Source: Pseudomonadota bacterium (lineage in GTDB: Bacteria; Pseudomonadota; Gammaproteobacteria; Burkholderiales; Burkholderiaceae). Taken from it: DNA of 8,231 bases. A program made the translations under genes and the position numbers. Shown one piece after another: positions 1 to 6,376 of this stretch; position 1 is the stretch's first letter, and every line of letters starts with the position of its first letter. The notes beneath the pieces are model-generated. The model made no database searches, was not told the origin of the DNA, and saw only the letters and a program-made list of their open reading frames with translations. The stretch is taken from the NCBI GenBank assembly GCA_023441105.1, contig JAEZQX010000422.1, positions 1 through 8,231 of the forward strand, in the 5' to 3' direction.

Positions 1-2374
1 CGTCGGCACCGCCCTCGCCCATGATCGTGCCTTCGGTGATCTCCAGGCAAAGCCGCTGCGGCGGCCAGCCGGTCTCCTGCAGCACGCTGGCCACCCGCCG
101 GGGAAGCTCCGGGTCCCAGAAGTTGCGCGGCGACAGGTTGACTGCCAGCGAGATGTCGTCGATGCCCTGCCGGCGCCACTGCATGCCCTGCCGGCAGGCG
201 GTCCGCAGGACCCAGTCGCTGATCGCGTCGATGACGCCGATCTCCTCGGCGTGCGGCTCGAAATGGCACGGCGGCACCGATCCGAGCTCGGGATGGTTCC
301 AGCGCAGCAGCGCCTCGAAACCGAGGATGCGACCGGTGAGGAGGTCGGAATGCGGCTGGTAGTGCAGCTCGAGCTGGCCCTGCTCGATGGCATGGCGCAG
401 CCCGGTCACCAGCGACAGCCGGGTCGACATCGCGATCGAGATCTGCCGCGAGAACACCTGGAAGTTGTTGCGACCGCGGCTCTTGGCTTCGTACATCGCC
501 ATGTCCGCATGCGTCACCAGCTCATCGACCTCGGCCGCGTCCTGCGGGTAGAAGCTGATGCCGATGCTGGCCGACAGGGCGATGGATTGCCCATCCACCT
601 CGACAGGCTCGCCGATCGTCGCCAGCAACGCCCGGGCCACTCGCGCGGCGTCCTTCTCGCTGCCGACGTCGTCGAGCAGGACATTGAACTCGTCGCCGCC
701 GACGCGAGCGACCGCATCACCGGCGCGCAGGCAGCGCCGGATGCGCTGGCCCAGCGTCCGCAGCAGCGTGTCCCCGGCGGCATGCCCGTAGGTGTCGTTG
801 ACGGTCTTGAAGCCGTCGAGATCGACGAACAGCAGGGCCAGCCGGCCGCCGTTCGCCTTGCAGCGGCGGATGGCCGAGCTGACCGCTTCCTCGAACGAGG
901 CGCGATTGGGCAGCGCGGTCAACAGGTCGTGGCTCGCCAGGTGCTTGAGCCGGTTCTCGTAGTCGCGAAACGCCGAGTTGTCGCTGAAGATGCCGACATA
1001 GTGGGCAATGGTGCCGTCGTCCTCGGGGATGCCCGTGAGGCTGAGCCGCATCGGGTACGACTCGCCGTTCTTGCGCAGGTTCTGGACCTCGCCCTGCCAG
1101 CGGCCCTCGCGGCGCAGCGCCTTCGCGACCCGGCGCAGGGTCCGGCGGTCGGCGTTGCGCACGCCCGGGTTGCCGAGCACGCGGCCGATCACCTCGGCCT
1201 CGCCGAAGCCGGTGATGGCGGTGAAGGCGCGGTTAACAGAAATGACCCGGAAGCGGCCGTCGGTGATCACCACCCCTTCGCTGGCGTTGGCCATCGCATT
1301 GGTGGCGACCCGCAGCATCCGTTCGGTTCGCAACCGCCGGCGGACGTCGCGCACGATCGCCAACCGCGCCTCGCGATGATTCCAGCGGGCGAGGCTGCAC
1401 TTCACCTCGACATCGATCGCTTCGCCGTCGGCCTGTTTCAGGCTCCGCAGCTGGGGACCGCCAGCCTCCGCCCCGGCCGCGGGCAGGGGATCCGCGTCGC
1501 GGAACAGGCTGGCGTACGGCACGCCGACCAGTTCGGCGGCCGGCCTGCCGATCAGGCGTTCGGCGCACTGGTTGGTCGCCAGCACCAGGCCGGTGCCGCG
1601 ATCGACCACCACCAGCCCGTCGCTCGCCCCGTGCATCAGCGCCCGGTATTGCTCCTCGGAGCCGCGAATGCTGCGGATGATGCGCAGCGACAGGTAGGCG
1701 CCCAGCCCCACCAGCAGCAGGATCAGGGTGGCCGTCGCGTACTTGAGCCGCGTCGAGATGCGCCGCGCGGCTTTTCCCAGTTCCTCGGAGAACGCCTGCT
1801 CCAGCGGATGTACCGCTTCGTGCACCGCCTCGATCTGGTGGAGCAGGTCGTTGACGACGATCGCGGACGGCCAGCTGAGATCCATCTCCGCCTGCAGCCG
1901 GTCGCCGAGCCGCCGCAGCCGCTCGATCTGGGCATCGCCCTGCTCCCAGAGACGCACGACCCGCTCCATCTGCGGCAACGCGCTGCAGCAGCGAAAGAGG
2001 AAGATCAGCGACGGAATGTCCTGCAAATGGTGGCCGCTGGCGAGCAGATGGCGGGTGGCCACCTCCTCGTCGGAGTCCTCCCGCTGCAACTCCTCGCGGG
2101 CGGCGCGATCGTGCAGCGGGACCGCCAGGGCTTCCGCGAAACGGCGCCGGTAGCCCGGATCGCCGGTCTGGCCATAGCGGTAGAGCAGGAAGGCGGCATC
2201 GTGCTGCGCCTTCGACCATCGGCCCTCTCCCGCGACATAGCTGCGCACGGCCGACTGGACCGCGATGGCACCGAAGGTGATCGCCACCGAAGTGGCCGTG
2301 ATGCCGATGAAGATGAACGCGACGGCCAGCAGCTTCCAGGGCAGCGGCGCGCGACTTGCCGGGGTGAACGTCAT
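1..2374 (-). CDS. Membrane-anchored PAS-PAS-GGDEF-EAL cyclic-di-GMP protein (3' end cut by window)
   Basis: Predicted bifunctional diguanylate cyclase/phosphodiesterase that makes and/or breaks cyclic-di-GMP at the inner membrane in response to a signal. My translation gives 791 residues before the window edge. Segments seen: TM helix about 14-36; extracytoplasmic, mostly helical region about 37-212; TM helix about 213-233; PAS about 240-348; PAS about 355-470; GGDEF domain about 480-640; EAL domain from about 655, incomplete. The GGDEF domain looks active: DLDGFK with metal-binding D518, and RVGGDEF at 557-563. An inhibitory I-site RxxD is present (R550, D553), five residues before GGDEF, so product inhibition is expected. 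The EAL domain has E687 (EALLRW), N746 (VNLS), and E778 and E781 (LEITE); its DDFG motif lies beyond the window, so phosphodiesterase activity cannot be judged. The ATG at 2374 directly precedes the first TM helix; no other in-frame ATG or GTG is evident just upstream, and no clear Shine-Dalgarno is visible. Domain assignment is firm; the signal and targets are unknown. Confidence 0.93.
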   Translation of the reverse strand, partial: MTFTPASRAPLPWKLLAVAFIFIGITATSVAITFGAIAVQSAVRSYVAGEGRWSKAQHDAAFLLYRYGQTGDPGYRRRFAEALAVPLHDRAAREELQREDSDEEVATRHLLASGHHLQDIPSLIFLFRCCSALPQMERVVRLWEQGDAQIERLRRLGDRLQAEMDLSWPSAIVVNDLLHQIEAVHEAVHPLEQAFSEELGKAARRISTRLKYATATLILLLVGLGAYLSLRIIRSIRGSEEQYRALMHGASDGLVVVDRGTGLVLATNQCAERLIGRPAAELVGVPYASLFRDADPLPAAGAEAGGPQLRSLKQADGEAIDVEVKCSLARWNHREARLAIVRDVRRRLRTERMLRVATNAMANASEGVVITDGRFRVISVNRAFTAITGFGEAEVIGRVLGNPGVRNADRRTLRRVAKALRREGRWQGEVQNLRKNGESYPMRLSLTGIPEDDGTIAHYVGIFSDNSAFRDYENRLKHLASHDLLTALPNRASFEEAVSSAIRRCKANGGRLALLFVDLDGFKTVNDTYGHAAGDTLLRTLGQRIRRCLRAGDAVARVGGDEFNVLLDDVGSEKDAARVARALLATIGEPVEVDGQSIALSASIGISFYPQDAAEVDELVTHADMAMYEAKSRGRNNFQVFSRQISIAMSTRLSLVTGLRHAIEQGQLELHYQPHSDLLTGRILGFEALLRWNHPELGSVPPCHFEPHAEEIGVIDAISDWVLRTACRQGMQWRRQGIDDISLAVNLSPRNFWDPELPRRVASVLQETGWPPQRLCLEITEGTIMGEGGAD

Positions 2375-2494
2375 CGAGGAAGGCGCAAGGCCTGCGCTGG
2401 GGTCGGGCTCGGGCGTGTAGCTTGCCGCAGTTGCGCGGCGGTTTCGCTGGCGGACGACGAGCGGGGCTAACCGGTTGACGGCCGGGCAGCGGTT

Positions 2495-2516
2495 GGCCGG
2501 CGGCGCGGCGCCGGCC
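2495..2516 (-). terminator. GC-rich hairpin after the acetyltransferase gene
   Basis: Perfect 8-bp inverted repeat GGCCGGCG / CGCCGGCC (2495-2502 and 2509-2516) with a 6-nt loop, 10 nt beyond the stop codon of the acetyltransferase on the minus strand. No T-run follows on the minus strand, so it is not a classical intrinsic terminator. It may be a transcript 3'-end stabiliser or an imperfect terminator, or chance in GC-rich DNA. The rest of the gap between the acetyltransferase and the cyclic-di-GMP gene (2375-2526) shows only an 8-bp palindrome AACCGGTT at 2469-2476 and no promoter I would defend. Confidence 0.35.
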
Positions 2517-2526
2517 GGCGATCGGC

Positions 2527-3015
2527 TCAGCCGGCGGCCAGCGGACCGTCGGGCTGCAGCCAGAGATCGCGGGCGATGCGCACCCCGTCCTCGATGCCCT
2601 GGTAGTAGCCGGGCACCAGCGCGATCTCGCGGTAGCCGAGCTTGCGGTAGAAGGCGCGGGCAGCGGCGTTGCCGGTGCGCGCCTCGAGGTAGACGGTGCC
2701 GATGCCGGCGGTCAGCGCGCAGCATTCGAGCCAGGCAACCAGCGCGCTGGCCACGCCCGTGCGGCGGCTGCCGGCGTCCACCGCCAGCAGGATCAGATGC
2801 GCCTCGTCATCCTTGTACTGCATCAGCCCGAAGCCGACCAGCCGCTCTCCGCGGCAGGCGACCGCGAGATTGGTGTCCGGCGCGCGGATCGCCGCCATGA
2901 TGCGCGGCGGCGTCCAGCGCCAGCCCAGCCCGTGCTCGATGTAGTCGCGGGACATGGCGGCGATCCGGCCCACGTCGGCCGGCAGGCCGAGCCGGATCTG
3001 GCAGTCGGTGATCAT
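2527..3015 (-). CDS. GNAT-family N-acetyltransferase, RimI-like
   Basis: Predicted cytoplasmic acetyl-CoA-dependent N-acetyltransferase of 162 residues, a normal length for a single GNAT domain. Motif A covers about residues 73-96 and contains the acetyl-CoA pyrophosphate-binding pattern R-x-x-G-x-A (R84, G87, A89). Motif B has N116, then the helix AFYRKLGY with Y123 as the likely general acid. The EARTGN... segment and the later GYYQGIEDG segment resemble RimI-type protein N-terminal acetyltransferases, but small-molecule GNATs share these features, so the acceptor is unknown. I chose the ATG at 3015 because the domain begins right after it. Two earlier in-frame ATGs (3057 and 3045) sit inside a perfect hairpin and would add only a low-complexity leader. 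No start has a good Shine-Dalgarno. The gene lies 70 bp after dctP on the same strand and could be read through from it. Confidence 0.85.
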   Translation of the reverse strand: MITDCQIRLGLPADVGRIAAMSRDYIEHGLGWRWTPPRIMAAIRAPDTNLAVACRGERLVGFGLMQYKDDEAHLILLAVDAGSRRTGVASALVAWLECCALTAGIGTVYLEARTGNAAARAFYRKLGYREIALVPGYYQGIEDGVRIARDLWLQPDGPLAAG

Positions 3016-3040
3016 CAACGCCAAGCTTACCGCGCCCGGC

Positions 3041-3060
3041 GGCATGGCTGCCGCCATGCC
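3041..3060 (-). repeat. Perfect stem-loop in the dctP-acetyltransferase gap (distal)
   Basis: Inverted repeat with 8-bp arms GGCATGGC (3041-3048) and GCCATGCC (3053-3060) around a 4-nt loop. It lies three bases from a second perfect palindrome at 3064-3079. On the minus-strand transcript it follows dctP and precedes the acetyltransferase start at 3015. It carries two ATG triplets of the acetyltransferase frame inside its stem, which argues against their use as starts. No T-run follows, so transcript stabilisation or processing is more likely than intrinsic termination. Confidence 0.5.
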
Positions 3061-3063
3061 CCT

Positions 3064-3079
3064 CGGGAGCGCGCTCCCG
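3064..3079 (-). repeat. Perfect 16-bp palindrome just after the dctP stop
   Basis: CGGGAG and CTCCCG arms around CGCG form a 16-bp perfect palindrome, starting 5 nt beyond the dctP stop codon on the minus strand. In RNA it would fold as a 6-bp GC-rich stem with a tetraloop. It is the first of two tandem stem-loops in the dctP 3' region. The lack of a following T-run argues against a strong intrinsic terminator. Confidence 0.5.
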
Positions 3080-3084
3080 GCCGC

Positions 3085-4131
3085 CTACTTGCCGTCGGAC
3101 AGCTTCTTCACTTCCCCACGGTATTCCGCCAGGATCGCCTTGCCGTCCATGCCCTTGCCGTCGACCATCTTGATCCAGTCCTGCTCGAAATGGCCGGTCT
3201 TCTGCGCCACCGCCTTCACCAGCGCGTCGCCGGCCGGCACCACTTCGCCGCCGCCGGCCTTGAAGGCGGCGAAGCCGGCACCGGCGTTGTTGTCCCAGGC
3301 CTTGCCGACGTTGCGCGAGAAGGCCTCGCCGGAGATCTTCTCGATGGCCGCCTGGTCGGCCTTGGAGATCTTGTTCCAGCGATCCAGGTTCATGATCACG
3401 CTGTGGCTGTCGGAATAGAGGCCGCCGGGGAACTGCGTCGCGTACTTGAGCAGCTTGTCCAGCTTGAAGGACACGATGCTCTCGCCCGGGAACATGACGC
3501 CGTCGACCACACCGGTCGACAGCAGCTCGTAGGATTCGGGCGCCGGCTTGGAGATCGTGTTGACCCCCAGAGCATTGGCGACGTCGGCCGCAATGCCGCC
3601 GCCGACGCGGATCTTGAGGCCGGCGAAGTCGTCGACGGTCTTGATCGGCCGCTTGGCGTTCCAGAAGATGCCCGGCCCGTGGGTGTAGATGGTCAGCAGC
3701 TTGACGCCCTTGTGCTCGTCCTGCTTGAGGAAGTGCTTGCTGTAGATGCGCCACAGCGCCACCGAGTTGACCTCGGCGTTGTCGCCGGAAAACGGCAGCA
3801 CGCCGACGCGCACGAGCTGGAAGCGGGCCGGCGTGTAGGCGTGCGAGACGAAGGCGACGTCCGCCAGGCCATCGCGAACGGCGTCGAAATGGTTGATCGC
3901 GTTGGTGACCGGCTTGGGCAGCAGCTTGACCTTGACCCGGCCTTCGGTCACCCGCTCGACCTCCTGCATCCACGGCATCATGCCGTCCTTGACCAGCATG
4001 TGCGACGGCGGCACCCACGCCGACATGCTCAGTTCCACCTGCGCGCTGGCCGCCAGCGGCACGGCGCCCAGGCCCAGCCCGACCAGGCACAGCCCGACCG
4101 GCAGAAGGGCAGCCCTTGTCCAAGATCTCAT
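3085..4131 (-). CDS. dctP: TRAP transporter periplasmic substrate-binding protein DctP
   Basis: Extracytoplasmic solute receptor of a TRAP transporter; it binds an organic acid anion in the periplasm and hands it to the DctQM permease. It has 348 residues, slightly above the usual 320-340. The signal peptide covers residues 1-30: RSWTR basic start, hydrophobic core, and an ASA cleavage site before QVELSMSAW. Family features include a WVPPSH segment near the mature N-terminus, a GLADVAFVSH segment (88-97), GLKIRV with R175 as the expected carboxylate-binding arginine, and PAPESYELLSTGVVDG (196-211), the usual 'P..E.Y..L..G.vDG' helix. A GGG follows R175, where many C4-dicarboxylate receptors have a proline-containing loop. 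The ligand cannot be named; dicarboxylate, keto acid, aromatic acid or sugar acid are all possible. The ATG at 4131 has a good ribosome binding site. It is the last TRAP gene, 210 bp after dctM, so separate expression from the permeases is likely. Confidence 0.93.
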   Translation of the reverse strand: MRSWTRAALLPVGLCLVGLGLGAVPLAASAQVELSMSAWVPPSHMLVKDGMMPWMQEVERVTEGRVKVKLLPKPVTNAINHFDAVRDGLADVAFVSHAYTPARFQLVRVGVLPFSGDNAEVNSVALWRIYSKHFLKQDEHKGVKLLTIYTHGPGIFWNAKRPIKTVDDFAGLKIRVGGGIAADVANALGVNTISKPAPESYELLSTGVVDGVMFPGESIVSFKLDKLLKYATQFPGGLYSDSHSVIMNLDRWNKISKADQAAIEKISGEAFSRNVGKAWDNNAGAGFAAFKAGGGEVVPAGDALVKAVAQKTGHFEQDWIKMVDGKGMDGKAILAEYRGEVKKLSDGK

Positions 4132-4140
4132 TGCTACGGT

Positions 4141-4146
4141 CTCCTC
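4141..4146 (-). promoter_or_regulatory. Ribosome binding site of dctP
   Basis: Reads GAGGAG on the minus strand, nine nt before the dctP ATG. It fixes the start at 4131. It is much stronger than anything seen before dctQ or dctM, where no clear Shine-Dalgarno is visible, and fits the expected excess of the binding protein over the permease subunits. Confidence 0.8.
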
Positions 4147-4199
4147 ACGGTATTGACAGCTTTTTCGACGGCGTCTGCTCGCGTCGCGCGAGGACGATG

Positions 4200-4223
4200 G
4201 ATGGCACCCGGAGCGCTGCCATC
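4200..4223 (-). repeat. Inverted repeat in the dctP leader
   Basis: 7-bp perfect arms GATGGCA (4200-4206) and TGCCATC (4217-4223) around a 10-nt spacer, about 70-90 bp upstream of the dctP ATG in the dctM-dctP gap. It could be an operator-like dyad for a dctP-specific promoter, a leader hairpin in the processed transcript, or chance. I could not find a convincing -35/-10 pair beside it. Confidence 0.35.
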
Positions 4224-4286
4224 ACTCCGGCCGCCAGAGATTAGCATGGCGGCGGCGTCCGCGAGGCGACCGCGCCGCGCGGCACC

Positions 4287-4321
4287 TTGCCCCGGGAGGC
4301 GAGGCGCGACACGCCGGGCAA
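4287..4321 (-). repeat. Inverted repeat just after dctM
   Basis: Arms TTGCCCCGG (4287-4295) and CCGGGCAA (4314-4321) pair over 8 bp with one bulged base and an 18-nt loop. On the minus-strand transcript it begins 20 nt beyond the dctM stop. No T-run follows. Together with the dyad at 4200-4223 it makes the dctM-dctP gap (4132-4341) richer in structure than a simple spacer. It may partly terminate the transcript or be a barrier to 3' exonucleases. Confidence 0.35.
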
Positions 4322-4341
4322 CCGCCCGCGGCCGACCAGGG

Positions 4342-5637
4342 TCACCGGAACAGAAGGGTGGGCAGCCAGGTGGAGAGGATGGGCAGCGAGATCAGGATCA
4401 CCAGCCGCACGATGTCGGCGACCACGAACGGCATCACGCCGCGGTAGATGGTGCCGGTGGAGACGCTCGGCAGCAGGGTGCGCAGCACGAAGATGTTCAT
4501 GCCCACCGGCGGACTGATCAGGCCGATCTCCACCACTACGACCACCAGCACGCCGAACCACAGCGGGTCGAACCCGAGGTGCACCACCAGCGGGAACAGC
4601 ACCGGCACCGTCAGCAGGATCATCGACAGCTCCTCCATCGCCGTGCCCAGCAGCACATAGATGGCGCAGATCAGGAAGATCACCGTCATCGGATGGAGCT
4701 GGAACTGCTCGACGTAGTCCTTCAGGTCCTGCGGCATCGAGGTGAAGTTGACGAAGTTGGCGAAGATCAGCGCGCCGATGAGGATGGTGAAAAGCATCGC
4801 GGTCGTGCGCGCGCTTTCCACCAGGACCTGCGCCAGCACTGCCCAGGTGAGCGAGCGGCGCGCCAGCGCGAAGACGAAGGCACCGAAAGCGCCGATGGCC
4901 GCGCCCTCGGTGACGGTGAACGCGCCGCCGTAGATGCCGCCCATCACCAGCACGAACAGCACCACCACGCCCCAGATGCCGCGCAGCGCGCGCCAGCGCT
5001 CCGGCCAGGGCGTGCGGTCGCCGCGCGGGCCCGAGGCAGGATCGCGCCAGGTCTGCCACGCCACCGCGAGCATCAGCAGCAGGGTGGCGATGATCCCGGG
5101 GATCACGCCCGCGGCGAACATCTCGCCGATGTTGGTCTCAGTCATCAGGCTGTAGATCACCATGATCACCGACGGCGGGATCAGGATGCCGAGCGTGCCG
5201 CCGGCGGCGATCGAGCCGGTGGCGAGCGCATCGCTGTAGCCGTAGCGCTTCATCGACGGATAGGCCACCCGCGACATGGTGGCCGCGGTCGCGATGGAGG
5301 AGCCGCAGATCGAGCCGAAGCCGGCACAGGCAACCACCGTGGACATGGCCAGGCCGCCGCGCCAATGGCCGATGAAGGCATAGGCGGCGCGGAACAGCTC
5401 CTGCGACAGGCCGGCGCGGCTCACGAAGTTGCCCATCAGGATGAACAGCGGCACGACCGACAAGGTATAGGAGAAGCCGGTCTCGTACATCAGCGTGCCC
5501 GCCGAGGCAAGGGCGGGATTCCAGCCGCGCACCAGCGCGAGGCCGAAGAAGCCGACGATGCCCATCGCGAAGGCGATCGGCACGCGGATCACGGTGAGGG
5601 CGAACATCGCCAGCAGGCCGAGCAGGGCTTCAGTCAT
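4342..5637 (-). CDS. dctM: TRAP transporter large permease subunit DctM
   Basis: Large inner-membrane subunit that forms the translocation path of the TRAP transporter, normally driven by a sodium gradient and dependent on the binding protein. It has 431 residues, the usual length for DctM, with about a dozen hydrophobic stretches along its whole length. Family signatures include PLFILMGN (63-70), GFGSICGSSIATAAT (106-120), GTLGILIPPS (147-156), GGAFTVTEGAAIGA (237-250), and near the C-terminus GLISPPVGMNIFV (372-384). The two PP-containing hairpin-type motifs match the repeated elevator-domain halves of this ion-transporter superfamily. The gene is intact. It starts 9 nt after the dctQ stop, with no visible Shine-Dalgarno of its own, so translational coupling to dctQ is likely. 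DctM is well conserved across ligands, so it does not reveal the substrate. Confidence 0.95.
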   Translation of the reverse strand: MTEALLGLLAMFALTVIRVPIAFAMGIVGFFGLALVRGWNPALASAGTLMYETGFSYTLSVVPLFILMGNFVSRAGLSQELFRAAYAFIGHWRGGLAMSTVVACAGFGSICGSSIATAATMSRVAYPSMKRYGYSDALATGSIAAGGTLGILIPPSVIMVIYSLMTETNIGEMFAAGVIPGIIATLLLMLAVAWQTWRDPASGPRGDRTPWPERWRALRGIWGVVVLFVLVMGGIYGGAFTVTEGAAIGAFGAFVFALARRSLTWAVLAQVLVESARTTAMLFTILIGALIFANFVNFTSMPQDLKDYVEQFQLHPMTVIFLICAIYVLLGTAMEELSMILLTVPVLFPLVVHLGFDPLWFGVLVVVVVEIGLISPPVGMNIFVLRTLLPSVSTGTIYRGVMPFVVADIVRLVILISLPILSTWLPTLLFR

Positions 5638-5646
5638 CAGGGGGCT

Positions 5647-6174
5647 TCAGAGAGGAGCGGCGCCGCTGTCCGTTGCGGACGACTCGGCAGGCGCCCGGCC
5701 GAAGGCGGCCGCCAGGTGCACGACGGCGGTGACCAGGGTGAGGGCTGCCATCAGGTAGACGAATGGTGCAATCGGGAACTTGAGCGTCTGGGTCACGTCG
5801 CCGATCTCCGCGAAGCTGCCTGCCTTGCGATAGAGCAGCCAGGCCATGCCGACCAGGGTCGCGGCACATACAAGGTGGATCAGGACGTGAAGGATGCGGC
5901 GCACGCCACCCGGGAAGAAGCGGTCGAAGGCGTCGATGGTCACGTGCTCGTTCTTGCGCGACACCAGCGGCAGGCCGGCAAAGATCAGCACCGCCATCAT
6001 CAGCTCGGTGACCTCGAAGCCACCCTTGATCGGCGCGTTGAGGAAATAGCGCATCACGACGTCGACGAAGGTCAGCGTCATCATCGCGAACAGCAGGAAG
6101 CCTGCCACGGAGGCGAGCGCGATATCGCAGGCGTTCGCGAGACGGTGGCCCGGGCCCCGGCTGTCGTCGTTCAT
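5647..6174 (-). CDS. dctQ: TRAP transporter small permease subunit DctQ
   Basis: Small four-helix membrane subunit that partners DctM in the TRAP permease. It has 175 residues, typical for DctQ. Predicted TM helices lie at about 17-39, 53-73, 92-114 and 135-157. Family landmarks seen are [15 protein letters not shown] (35-49), the acidic FEVTEL start of helix two (53-58), and NEHVTID after it (75-81). It is the first gene of the dctQMP unit and starts opposite the divergent dehydratase gene, 202 bp away. No clear Shine-Dalgarno precedes the ATG at 6174, but a possible sigma-70-like promoter lies about 50 bp upstream. The polar tail after residue 158 is likely cytoplasmic and poorly conserved. 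The gene is a stand-alone subunit, not fused to dctM as in some TRAP systems. Confidence 0.92.
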   Translation of the reverse strand: MNDDSRGPGHRLANACDIALASVAGFLLFAMMTLTFVDVVMRYFLNAPIKGGFEVTELMMAVLIFAGLPLVSRKNEHVTIDAFDRFFPGGVRRILHVLIHLVCAATLVGMAWLLYRKAGSFAEIGDVTQTLKFPIAPFVYLMAALTLVTAVVHLAAAFGRAPAESSATDSGAAPL

Positions 6175-6225
6175 CGGTGGGACATGTCTAGTGATGCGCC
6201 GGGCGAGCTGCCACGGCTTTGGGCT

Positions 6226-6254
6226 AATCTACCGGATTCGCCGCAGCCGGCCAA
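6226..6254 (-). promoter_or_regulatory. Candidate sigma-70-like promoter for dctQMP
   Basis: On the minus strand TTGGCC (6249-6254) and TAGATT (6226-6231) are separated by 17 bp. Each matches four of six positions of the TTGACA/TATAAT consensus. It would place the transcript start about 45 nt before the dctQ ATG. The surrounding divergent region (6175-6376) is otherwise GC-rich, so this AT-richer patch stands out. It also contains the palindrome GACATGTC at 6181-6188. I saw no equally good promoter for the plus-strand dehydratase gene. Confidence 0.35.
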
Positions 6255-6364
6255 TCGGGGGTTGCGGCGATGCGCAGCCGACGAAGGTCCGGCAGGCTCA
6301 GCGTGCATCGTCGCGCCGCGCCGCCACGCCGGTCGGGTTCGGCGCTGCGCGCTCATCGGGATCG

Positions 6365-6369
6365 GGAGG
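6365..6369 (+). promoter_or_regulatory. Ribosome binding site of the dehydratase gene
   Basis: GGAGG seven nt before the ATG at 6377, inside a purine-rich run. It decides the start: the reading frame is open back to 6191, but the upstream stretch translates into an arginine-rich leader with no homology to the family, and no upstream start has such a site. Confidence 0.85.
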
Positions 6370-6376
6370 AAGGAGA

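Noticed and set aside
251..2470. Plus-strand open frame of 739 codons
   Set aside because: Antisense shadow of the PAS-GGDEF-EAL gene, whose motifs are unmistakable on the minus strand.
2527..3057. Longer 176-residue version of the acetyltransferase starting at 3057
   Set aside because: The extra 14 residues are outside the GNAT domain, and the start codon lies in a perfect hairpin stem without a proper ribosome binding site. The choice is not certain.
2807..4123. Minus-strand frame of 438 codons overlapping dctP and the acetyltransferase
   Set aside because: Out-of-frame reading of two real genes on the same strand; low-complexity G/R/A-rich product. There is no sign of a frameshift or fusion.
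4153..4158. Exact TTGACA on the plus strand upstream of dctP
   Set aside because: It faces away from dctP, has no -10 partner at proper spacing, and no plus-strand gene follows.
6268..6310. Six-bp inverted repeat CGATGC / GCATCG in the divergent region
   Set aside because: The arms are short and 31 nt apart; this is expected by chance in such DNA, so I do not call it an operator.
6191..6376. N-terminal extension of the dehydratase by 62 residues
   Set aside because: The extension has no family similarity, and the ATG at 6377 has GGAGG seven nt upstream.
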